64,000 nucleotides of DNA from Microbacterium sp. LWH13-1.2 (GTDB lineage Bacteria > Actinomycetota > Actinomycetes > Actinomycetales > Microbacteriaceae), in NCBI RefSeq assembly GCF_038397735.1, contig NZ_CP151635.1, forward strand, positions 2,170,001 to 2,234,000, in the 5' to 3' direction. Under the pieces are notes generated by a model that worked only from the letters and a program-made list of their open reading frames with translations, was not told where the DNA came from and made no database searches. The position numbers and the translations under genes were made by a program. Every line of letters starts with the position of its first letter. Within the stretch, counting starts at the first letter, position 1. Below are positions 56,838 through 64,000 of the stretch, in pieces.

Positions 56838-58394
56838 TCACTCGCAGCGGAGGCCGTCTTCGGGCACGACGTCGTCGAGGAGGAAGGCCTCCACAGCGCT
56901 GTCGACGCACGTGTTGCCCTTGTTGTACCCGGTGTGGCCTTCGCCGACGCGGGTGATCAGAACGCCCTGTTCGAGCTGGTCTGCGAGCGACTCGGACCAC
57001 TCATACGGCGTCGCCGGGTCGTTGGTGGTGCCGACGACGAGGATGGGCCCTGCACCCTCTGCCGTGATCTCGCCTCGGGTGCCGGTGGGCGGGTACGGCC
57101 ACACCGAGCAGGAGTCGGGACCGTTCCAGTAGGGGGCGATGGTCGGTGCGCCCGCGGCGATCTTCGCCGTGGTGGCGGCCTCGGCCGCCGGGTCGTCCTC
57201 GACCGGATAGTCCATGCAGTTGTACGCGCGGAACGCCTCGCTCGAGTTGTCGAGGTAGCTGCCGTTCTCCCGACCGTTGTAGAAGTCGGCGAGGAAGAAC
57301 GCTGTCGTCGGGTCGCCCTGGAGGGCCTCATCGAATGCCTGCGTCAGGTAGGTCCAGCTGTCGGCCGAGTACAGCGCAGCGATGATGCCGGTCATCAGCG
57401 CGTCGGCGCCCAGCATGCGTCCGTCGCCGTTCTCGAGGGGCGACGAGTCGACGCTCGCGAGCAGTGCACCGAGGTCGGCCATCGCCTCATCGACCGACCC
57501 GTTGAACGGGCACTCACCCGAATCCAGGCAGTCCTGCATGTAGGCGCGGAGCGCGGACTCGAAGCCGATCGCCTGGGTCGCTCCGACGTCGAGACCTGAT
57601 ACCGCCGGATCGATGGCACCGTCGAGCACGAGGCGCCCCGCCTTCTCGGGATACAGATCGGCGTAGGTCGCACCGAGGAAGGTGCCGTACGAGTAGCCGA
57701 GATAGTTCAGCTGCTTGTCGCCGAGTACCGCACGGATCAAGTCCATGTCTCGCGCCGCATTGATCGTCGTGACGTAGGGCAGGATGCCGCCGCTGTTCGC
57801 CTCGCACGCGTCGGCGAACTCCTTGTGCGCCTGCAGCAGCTCAGCCTCCCACTCGGCACTCCCCCGCGGAGCGGCGGGGATCGTGTAGAGATAGTCGTCC
57901 ATGCCCGCCGCATCGAAGCAGGTGACGGCGCTCGACTGTCCGACGCCGCGCGGGTCGAACCCGATCACGTCGTAGTTCTGGATCAGGTCGGCACCGACGG
58001 CGAAGTCCAGACTGTCGCGGACCAGCTCGACGCCGCTGGCACCGGGACCTCCCGGGTTGGTCAGCAACGACCCCTGCGACGTGCCCTCTGCCTGGTGACG
58101 CACGACCGACAGGGTGATCTCGCCCTCTCCGGGGTTCTCCCAGTCGAGTGGGGCGGTCACGTCGGTGCAGTCGAAGCCCGTGCCGCACTCGGTCCAGCTG
58201 AGCGTCTGCCCGTAGAAGGGCAGCAGGTCTTCTGCGACACCTTCTGTGTCCGGCGCGTTGGTCACAGAAGGCTTCGGCTCAGCCCCCTCGGGGATCATCG
58301 CGTACAGGCAGCCGGAAAGCGCCACGGATGCGGCAGCGAGACCGGCGATCACGGCCACGGCGCGTCGGATGCGGGAAGTCGGTCGAGTATTCAC
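56838..58394 (-). CDS. Secreted alpha/beta hydrolase, tripeptidyl aminopeptidase type
   Basis: The 518-residue lipoprotein (lipobox VALSGC) has the peptidase S33-like hydrolase fold: NPGGPGASG oxyanion loop, FDPRGVGQSS, nucleophile Ser in GYSYGTFLG, Asp in TTNDPATP and His in GEGHTGYN in the TAP C-terminal domain. It likely trims peptides outside the cell. The start overlaps the holB stop by 4 nt. Confidence 0.92.
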   Translation of the reverse strand: MNTRPTSRIRRAVAVIAGLAAASVALSGCLYAMIPEGAEPKPSVTNAPDTEGVAEDLLPFYGQTLSWTECGTGFDCTDVTAPLDWENPGEGEITLSVVRHQAEGTSQGSLLTNPGGPGASGVELVRDSLDFAVGADLIQNYDVIGFDPRGVGQSSAVTCFDAAGMDDYLYTIPAAPRGSAEWEAELLQAHKEFADACEANSGGILPYVTTINAARDMDLIRAVLGDKQLNYLGYSYGTFLGATYADLYPEKAGRLVLDGAIDPAVSGLDVGATQAIGFESALRAYMQDCLDSGECPFNGSVDEAMADLGALLASVDSSPLENGDGRMLGADALMTGIIAALYSADSWTYLTQAFDEALQGDPTTAFFLADFYNGRENGSYLDNSSEAFRAYNCMDYPVEDDPAAEAATTAKIAAGAPTIAPYWNGPDSCSVWPYPPTGTRGEITAEGAGPILVVGTTNDPATPYEWSESLADQLEQGVLITRVGEGHTGYNKGNTCVDSAVEAFLLDDVVPEDGLRCE

Positions 58395-59548
58395 GGTGTC
58401 CTCCCGCTCGTGACAGTCACGAGCAAGCTCTCGAGTGCGAGAAGCGGGGCGACGTTGCGCTCCAGCGACTGGCGAGTGTCGGCAAGGTGGTCGAGTACGA
58501 CAAGCGTACGGGTCTCGGGCCAGGCGGCAGCCAGAGCCGCCAGTTCTTCGCGGAGCTCGCGATTGATCAGTTCGCCATCGCGGCCGAACTGCAGCATGAC
58601 CACGTCGCGGAAGAGCGACTGCAGGTCGGTCAGCACCCTGTCGATCCCGTCGCGCAGGCTGCGGGTCGCACGCTTCTTCTGATCGTCTTCGAGCGCGGAG
58701 ATCTGGGAACGCAGAGCAGGGGGCACGGCCTGGCCCTCGGCGATGCCGACCGTGCGCAGCAGACTCGCACGCTCGGCCGAATCGCGTTCGGCGGTGAGCG
58801 CCTTGGCATCGTCGGTGGCTGCCTGGATGATGCGCCCGGCGACCTCGACCGCGTCGCTGACGCCGCGGACTCCCAGTACCGATCGCAGGGTCTCGTCACG
58901 ACGCCTGCGGGCCGCGTCGTCGGTGGCCAGACGCTGAGCCATGCCGATGTGACGTTGCGCGTGACGAGCGGCCTGTTCGGCCACCGCCTCGTCGACGCCG
59001 GTGCGGAGCGTGATCAGCCGCGCCACGTCTGCGACGTCGGGCTCGCGCAGTCGCAGCGAGCGCACGCGAGAGCGGATCGTCGGCAGCAGATCGGCCTCGC
59101 TGGGCGCACAGAGGATCCAGACGGTCTGCTCGGGCGGCTCCTCGAGTGCCTTCAGGAGGACGTTGGAGGTGCGCTCGACCATGCGATCGGCATCTTCGAC
59201 CACGATCACTCGGTAACGGCCGGCAGACGGTGCGAAATAAGAACGCTCGACCAGGGCGCGGGCCTCGGCGATCGTGATGATGACCTTGTCGGTGCGCAGG
59301 GCAGTCACGTCGGGATGAGTACCCGCGAGCACCTGACGCATCGCCGCCTCGTCGTCGGGGTGATCGGCGACCAGAGCGGCCGCGAAGGCGTGGGCGAGGG
59401 TGGAGCGCCCCGAGCCGGGAGGCCCGGTGATCAGCCACGCATGCGAGAGCGCAGTCGGATCGGATGCCGCGTTGCGCAGCGTCTCGACGGCGGCGTCCTG
59501 CCCCCACACGTCGGCCCACGGGAAGGGGGCGGCGACAGTCTGGGGCAT
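58391..59548 (-). CDS. holB: DNA polymerase III delta' subunit
   Basis: Delta' is a clamp-loader subunit. The 385-residue AAA+ protein has GPPGSGRSTLA in place of Walker A, VVEDADRM, and SRVRSLRLREP. The P-loop has Arg where ATP-binding loaders have Lys, as in delta' proteins that do not hydrolyse ATP. TAGGCT (complement of 59555-59560) lies 6 nt before ATG, suggesting an extra leaderless promoter inside the operon. Confidence 0.93.
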   Translation of the reverse strand: MPQTVAAPFPWADVWGQDAAVETLRNAASDPTALSHAWLITGPPGSGRSTLAHAFAAALVADHPDDEAAMRQVLAGTHPDVTALRTDKVIITIAEARALVERSYFAPSAGRYRVIVVEDADRMVERTSNVLLKALEEPPEQTVWILCAPSEADLLPTIRSRVRSLRLREPDVADVARLITLRTGVDEAVAEQAARHAQRHIGMAQRLATDDAARRRRDETLRSVLGVRGVSDAVEVAGRIIQAATDDAKALTAERDSAERASLLRTVGIAEGQAVPPALRSQISALEDDQKKRATRSLRDGIDRVLTDLQSLFRDVVMLQFGRDGELINRELREELAALAAAWPETRTLVVLDHLADTRQSLERNVAPLLALESLLVTVTSGRTP

Positions 59549-59616
59549 GGACTCAGCCTAATCGGGAGCACGGACGTGCGCGTCACTCCCGGGTGATGCG
59601 AAGAGCCTGAGAGTGC

Positions 59617-60246
59617 TCAGCCGAGGAGGGCCGCGACGCGCTCGCGGATCTGCGCGGCGATCGCCTCCGGAGTCGCCGACGCGTCGACGACGAGGAATCG
59701 ATCGGGCTCGGCCGCCGCCAGTGCGAGGAAGGATTCACGGACACGCGCATGGAACTCGGTCTTCTCTGCCTCGAGCCTGTCGAAGGGCTTGTCCGCAGAG
59801 TCGAGACGCACGCGAGCGGACTCGGGATCGAGGTCGAGCAGAACCGTGAGGTCGGGCAAAGCCCCCTCGGCGGCCCACAGCGAGAGGTTGCGGACCTCAT
59901 CGCCGTCGAGCACGCGGCCAGCACCCTGATAGGCCACGGACGAGTCGAGGTAGCGGTCCTGCAGCACGACCTCGCCTCGGGCCAGCGCGGGTCGGACGAC
60001 CGTGGCCACATGGTGCGCGCGGTCTGCCGCATACAGCAGAGCCTCCGCACGCGGAGCGATGTCGCCTCGATGGTGCAGCACGATGTCGCGGATCAGCTGA
60101 CCGACCTCCGACCCTCCGGGCTCGCGAGTGCGCACGACGGTTCGGCCTGCGCCGCTCAGCCACTCTCCGAGAAGCTCGGCCTGTGTGGTCTTGCCTGAGC
60201 CGTCTCCGCCTTCGAGCGTGATCCAGACACCGGAGTCCGACGTCAC
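59617..60246 (-). CDS. tmk: Thymidylate kinase
   Basis: Tmk phosphorylates dTMP to dTDP. The 209-residue enzyme has P-loop GGDGSGKTTQ, the REPGGSEVG loop and the DRYLDSSVAYQG motif. Its start overlaps the topA stop by 4 nt, and holB follows. Confidence 0.96.
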   Translation of the reverse strand: MTSDSGVWITLEGGDGSGKTTQAELLGEWLSGAGRTVVRTREPGGSEVGQLIRDIVLHHRGDIAPRAEALLYAADRAHHVATVVRPALARGEVVLQDRYLDSSVAYQGAGRVLDGDEVRNLSLWAAEGALPDLTVLLDLDPESARVRLDSADKPFDRLEAEKTEFHARVRESFLALAAAEPDRFLVVDASATPEAIAAQIRERVAALLG

Positions 60247-63080
60247 GAACCGGCCTTCTTCGCGGCGTTCGCGGCGCGGGTCGCCGCCGCCTTCTTGGCT
60301 GCCGCGGAGCGCGCGGCCGCCTTCTCGGCATCCGTCGCGGGCTTCTTGGCTGCAGGCTTCTTGGCGGGGGCCTTCTTCGCTGCGGGCTTCGCAGGAGCCT
60401 TCTTCGCCGCAGGCTTCTTCGCCGCGCCCCGCTTGGGAGCAGGACCCTTCGCCCGCTTGTCCGCCAGCATCTGTACAGCGGTCTCGAACGCGATGTCCTC
60501 GACCTTCTGGCCTCGCGGGATCGTCACGTTGGTCTCGCCATCGGTGACGTATGCACCGAAACGGCCGTCGCGGATGCGGATCGGCTTTCCGCTGACGGGG
60601 TCGGCCTCGAACTCGGCGAGCGCACTCGACGCACGGCGGGAACCTGCCCCGTATTTGGGCTGAGCGTAGATCTCGAGGGCCTTCTCGAGGGTCACGTCGA
60701 AGATCTGGGATTCGCTCTCGAGCGACCGGGAGTCGGTGCCCTTCTTGAGGTACGGACCGAAGCGACCGTTCTGCGCGGTGATCTCGTCGCCGGTCTCGGG
60801 GTCGTTGCCGACGACGCGAGGCAGGCTGAGCAGCTGCAGTGCGGTATCGAGCTCGATCGTGTCCACCGACATCGAACGGAACAGCGAGGCGGTGCGCGGC
60901 TTGGGTGCTGCGGCCTTCTTCGCTCCGCGCTTCGGCTTGGGCGCTTCGACGACCTCGCCGGTCGCCTCGTCGACGGCGGCGTCTTCGGACACCGGGTCGT
61001 TCTCCTGCACGTAGGGACCGAACCGGCCGTCCTTGACGACGACGATCTTGCCGTTGTCGGGGTTGGTGCCGAGCACACGATCGCCGGCGACCGGAGCGTC
61101 GATGAGCTCCTGCGCCTTGGCCGCCGTGAGCTCGTCGGGCGCGAGGTCTTCGGGCACGTTGACGATGCGCGGCTTCTCGTCCGGGGCCTCGGGGTTCGCG
61201 ACCTCGAGGTAGGGGCCGTACTTGCCGAACCGCAGAGTCGCGTTATCGGTGATCGGCGTCGAGTTCAGAGCACGGGCGTCGATCTCGCCGAGGTTGTCGA
61301 CGACCTGACGGAGTCCGACGTGCGAGTCGGACCCGTAGTAGAAGGAACGCAGCCATTCGACGCGCTTCTGCTCGCCACGGGCGATCGCATCGAGGTCGTC
61401 TTCGAGTGCGGCGGTGAAGTCATAGTCGATCAGGTCGGCGAAGTGCTCCTCGAGCAGACGGACGACGCTGAACGCGAGCCAGGTCGGCACGAGTGCCTGG
61501 CCGCGCTTGGTCGCGTACCCACGGTCGATCACGGTGCCGATGATGCTGGCGAACGTCGAGGGACGCCCGATACCGTGCTCTTCGAGCGCCTTCACCAGCG
61601 ATGCCTCGGTGTAGCGCGGCTTCGGCGTCGTGCGGTGGCCCTTGGCCTCGGCCTCCGACATGCGCAGCTCGTCGCCGACGGCGACGATCGGGAGCGACTG
61701 GTTCTCGTCGGCGTCCTTGTCGTTGCGCTTCTCGTCGCGGCCTTCTTCGTACGCCTCGAGGAAGCCCTTGAAGGTGTACACGGTTCCGGATGCCGTGAAT
61801 TCCGCCTTCTGCCCTGCGGCATCGACGGCGATCGTGACCGTCGTCGTCTCGTACTTGGCATCGGCCATCTGGCTCGCGACGGTGCGCTTCCAGATGAGGT
61901 CGTAGAGCCGGAACTCCTCGCGGTCGAGCTCGGACGACACGGACTTCGGCGTGCGGAAGGTCTCTCCCGACGGGCGGATCGCCTCGTGCGCCTCCTGCGC
62001 GTTCTTGCTCTTCGACTTGTAGACGCGCGGCTTGAGCGGCACTGCGGTGTCGCCGTAGAGCGCGACGGCCTGGCTGCGGGCCGCCTGCACCGCCTGGGTG
62101 CTCAGCGCCACGGAGTCGGTACGCATATAGGTGATGTAACCCTTTTCGTACAGACGCTGGGCGACGCTCATCGCCTGCTTGGCGCTCATCGAGAGCTTGC
62201 GCCCGGCCTCCTGCTGCATGGTGGAGGTCGTGAAGGGCGCGTAGGGACTGCGGGTTCCGGGCTTCGCCTCGACCTTGGTCACCGAACCGGCGCCTGCCGC
62301 ATCGACCGCGTGGGCGAGCGCCGTGGCCTTCTTCTCATCGAGGACGACGACGGCCTTCTTGAGCTTTCCGTCGTCGTCGAAGTCCGTGCCACGGGCGAGC
62401 TGGCCGCCGTCGACGCGAACCAGGCGCACCGTGAATCCGGAGGACGAGGAGGCGAGCGCCTCGACGTCCCAGTACTCGGCGGAGACGAACGCCATGCGCT
62501 CGCGCTCACGCTCGACGATCATGCGGGTGGCGGCGGACTGCACGCGTCCGGCCGAGAGTCCGGTCTTGACCTTGTACCAGAGCACGGGCGAGACATCCCA
62601 GCCGTAGAGCCGGTCGAGGATGCGGCGGGTCTCCTGCGCGTCGACGAGGTCGATGTCGAGTTCGCGGGTGTTGCCGATGGCGGCCTGGATCGCGTCCTTG
62701 GTGATCTCGTGGAAGACCATGCGCTTGACGGGGACCTTGGGCTTGAGAGTCTCGAGCAGGTGCCACGCGATGGCCTCGCCCTCGCGGTCCTCATCGGTTG
62801 CGAGCAGGAGCTCGTCGGCGGTCTTGAGCGCACGCTTGAGCTCGGCGACGGTCTTCGTCTTGCGATCGGACACCACGTAATAAGGGTCGAAGTCGTTGTC
62901 GACGTCGATCGAGTACTTCCCGTATGCCTGCTTGTCGGCGGCAGGGATGTCCTTCTTGTCTGCGAGGTCGCGGATGTGGCCGACAGAGCTGAGCACCTCG
63001 TAGCCATCGCCGAGGTACCCCTGAATCGACCGCATCTTCGTCGGAGACTCGACGATGACGAGCTTCTTGCCTTCAGCCAA
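60243..63080 (-). CDS. topA: DNA topoisomerase I
   Basis: TopA relaxes negative supercoils. The 945-residue type IA enzyme has the Toprim domain (VIVESPTKMRSI and DEDREGEAIAWH), the active Tyr in GYITYMRTDS near 318, and repeated C-terminal domains with GRFGPYV. It ends in a long Lys/Ala/Pro tail without zinc fingers, as in other actinobacteria. TTG start (63080) with AAAGGA 7 nt upstream is preferred. Confidence 0.96.
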   Translation of the reverse strand: MAEGKKLVIVESPTKMRSIQGYLGDGYEVLSSVGHIRDLADKKDIPAADKQAYGKYSIDVDNDFDPYYVVSDRKTKTVAELKRALKTADELLLATDEDREGEAIAWHLLETLKPKVPVKRMVFHEITKDAIQAAIGNTRELDIDLVDAQETRRILDRLYGWDVSPVLWYKVKTGLSAGRVQSAATRMIVERERERMAFVSAEYWDVEALASSSSGFTVRLVRVDGGQLARGTDFDDDGKLKKAVVVLDEKKATALAHAVDAAGAGSVTKVEAKPGTRSPYAPFTTSTMQQEAGRKLSMSAKQAMSVAQRLYEKGYITYMRTDSVALSTQAVQAARSQAVALYGDTAVPLKPRVYKSKSKNAQEAHEAIRPSGETFRTPKSVSSELDREEFRLYDLIWKRTVASQMADAKYETTTVTIAVDAAGQKAEFTASGTVYTFKGFLEAYEEGRDEKRNDKDADENQSLPIVAVGDELRMSEAEAKGHRTTPKPRYTEASLVKALEEHGIGRPSTFASIIGTVIDRGYATKRGQALVPTWLAFSVVRLLEEHFADLIDYDFTAALEDDLDAIARGEQKRVEWLRSFYYGSDSHVGLRQVVDNLGEIDARALNSTPITDNATLRFGKYGPYLEVANPEAPDEKPRIVNVPEDLAPDELTAAKAQELIDAPVAGDRVLGTNPDNGKIVVVKDGRFGPYVQENDPVSEDAAVDEATGEVVEAPKPKRGAKKAAAPKPRTASLFRSMSVDTIELDTALQLLSLPRVVGNDPETGDEITAQNGRFGPYLKKGTDSRSLESESQIFDVTLEKALEIYAQPKYGAGSRRASSALAEFEADPVSGKPIRIRDGRFGAYVTDGETNVTIPRGQKVEDIAFETAVQMLADKRAKGPAPKRGAAKKPAAKKAPAKPAAKKAPAKKPAAKKPATDAEKAAARSAAAKKAAATRAANAAKKAGS

Positions 63081-63104
63081 GGGAGCGTCCTTTCTTCGAA
63101 GCAC

Positions 63105-63134
63105 ACCATACACACCGCCGTGATGGGTTGGTCA
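63105..63134 (-). promoter_or_regulatory. Putative topA promoter
   Basis: On the minus strand TGACCA (63129-63134), 18 nt and TATGGT (63105-63110) precede topA by about 25 nt. Confidence 0.5.
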
Positions 63135-63178
63135 CAGTGGTCGCCTGCATTTTCGCCGGAAAGTGCTTCGTGCCGCCG

Positions 63179-63508
63179 TCAGGATCCCTCGGGTGGCCCA
63201 GCACGGGCTCGGGAGACGGCAGCGAGTCCAGCGTACGCCGCGTTCACCTGCACGGTCGCCACAAAGCCGTCGACCGCGCACTCGGTGAGCGTCGCGCCGG
63301 AGGCGGCGGCGACCCGAGCGGCGAGCGCACACGGATCCTCGCCGGTCGGAATCGCGCCGCTCGTGGCGTCCGCCGCGGCGAGCGCCGCCGCATCGGCCGC
63401 CCCGGCCGCGCGCTGCGCCGTCACCGCCGCTCCCCCGACGGCGGCGAGGCCCAGCGAGAGCGCGGCGGCGACCGACAGGAGGCCGGCGGCGAGTGCTGAG
63501 CCCGCCAT
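63179..63508 (-). CDS. TadE-like protein of the helicase/secretion neighbourhood
   Basis: The 109-residue protein has one N-terminal membrane segment (about 3-30) and an Ala-rich body with two Cys (DPCALAA and LTECAVDG). It matches the Rv3654c-like TadE family of the actinobacterial Tad cluster. It follows the TadE gene after 28 nt. Confidence 0.82.
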   Translation of the reverse strand: MAGSALAAGLLSVAAALSLGLAAVGGAAVTAQRAAGAADAAALAAADATSGAIPTGEDPCALAARVAAASGATLTECAVDGFVATVQVNAAYAGLAAVSRARAGPPEGS

Positions 63509-63536
63509 CAGCCCTCCCCTCCCACGGCGCCGCCCA

Positions 63537-63881
63537 TCACAGCCCTCCGGCGAGCGCGCAGCTGGACGCCTGCAGCCCGATCCTGATAAGCCCGCCCACC
63601 TCGAAGTCCGTCTGCGCGGACACGCACACGAGATCTCCGGACGAACTCGTCGACATCCCCGCTCCCGGGACGGCCGTGCTCACGGCCCGCGCCGCGGCCC
63701 CCTCGTCCTCGCCTCGGCCGAGCAGGCGTGCGGCATCCGCCGTCGCGTCCTGAAGCGCGACCTGACGGGACGCAGCTCCCAACGCTCCCGCCCCGAGAAG
63801 CAGTGCGAGCACGACCGCGGGGAGTGCGAGCGCGAGTTCGGCCGCGACGGAGCCGCGTTCCCCGTCGCGGACGGCGCCCAT
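63537..63881 (-). CDS. TadE-family pilus assembly protein
   Basis: The 114-residue protein begins with GERGSVAAELALALPAVVLA, a TadE-type processing site and hydrophobic helix, and has two Cys in the outer part. It is a minor pilin-like component of Tad/Flp pili. The start overlaps the upstream DUF4244 gene by 1 nt (TGATG). Confidence 0.85.
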   Translation of the reverse strand: MGAVRDGERGSVAAELALALPAVVLALLLGAGALGAASRQVALQDATADAARLLGRGEDEGAAARAVSTAVPGAGMSTSSSGDLVCVSAQTDFEVGGLIRIGLQASSCALAGGL

Positions 63882-64000
63882 CACGACACCGTGAGTGCCC
63901 GGCGGACGAGGTCGGTGAGTATGCCGCGCACCTCGTCCGATCTCATGATGACGACGAGGAGGCCGGCGAAGGCCACCGCTGCCATGGTCGTGATCGCGTA
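63881..64000 (-). CDS. DUF4244 protein (Flp-pilin-like), C-terminal end
   Basis: The last 39 codons lie in the window: YAITTMAAVAFAGLLVV is the pilin-like hydrophobic segment, followed by RSDEVRGILTDL. DUF4244 proteins in this cluster resemble Flp pilins (as Rv3656c). The start is beyond the window edge. Confidence 0.8.
   Translation of the reverse strand, partial: YAITTMAAVAFAGLLVVIMRSDEVRGILTDLVRRALTVS

Overview
This window is an ordinary stretch of core chromosome from a high-GC actinobacterium. The gene content points to the family Microbacteriaceae, most likely Microbacterium or a close relative. Evidence includes SenX3-RegX3, GlnR, MutT1-PPK, SigK-RskA-fasciclin, DtxR/IdeR, CarD, DUF3027, DUF3263, DUF4032 and DUF4244 genes, a HrcA/CIRCE-controlled groEL, and many start codons with no Shine-Dalgarno sequence but a TAnnnT hexamer 6-8 nt upstream. 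I see no insertion sequences, prophage, integrase, CRISPR array, rRNA or replication origin.

Layout. 1-2.7 kb: MMPL transporter tail, tRNA-Arg, HNH protein, a possible mini-gene, M23 peptidase. 2.7-12.6 kb: DtxR/IdeR regulator, serC, DUF3027 and cold-shock proteins, an XPB helicase with its partner, an OmpR-type two-component pair, a WXG100 protein. 12.6-24.5 kb: groEL with two CIRCE-like elements, LytR_C, DUF3263 and DUF2332 genes, msrB, nitroreductase, DMT transporter, HMCES/YedK, YjbR, an ABC exporter beside a NarL-type two-component system, aldo/keto reductase. 24.6-34.7 kb: tRNA-Thr, a DsbA-fold protein lacking CxxC, a MalK/MsiK-type ATPase, DUF4032, cysS-rlmB, two SDR-type proteins, ispDF, carD, a lipoprotein. 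34.7-49.8 kb: phosphate and nitrogen region with regX3-senX3, phoU, gpmA, YgfZ, nitrobindin, glnR, ppk1-mutT1 and pstSCAB. 49.8-54.7 kb: aminotransferase class IV, a candidate small RNA, sigK-rskA facing a fasciclin lipoprotein, tRNA-Lys. 54.7-64 kb: pncA and small genes, tRNA-Thr, a topA-tmk-holB-hydrolase operon, and the end of a Tad-type secretion cluster.

How the genes work together. Phosphate control is the clearest theme: GTTCACC-type PHO-box repeats lie before ppk1, before pstS and between senX3 and phoU, so RegX3 probably drives high-affinity phosphate uptake and polyphosphate metabolism together. SigK promoters can be read in both directions between sigK and the fasciclin gene, giving a self-contained SigK regulon. 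The most novel-looking items are a small RNA candidate at 50716-50810 with its own extended -10 promoter and a branched fold, a 36-codon mini-gene that ends inside its own terminator (1389-1550), a 37-aa membrane protein coupled to nitrobindin, an attenuator-like hairpin pair between pstS and pstC, and the high number of apparently leaderless genes.
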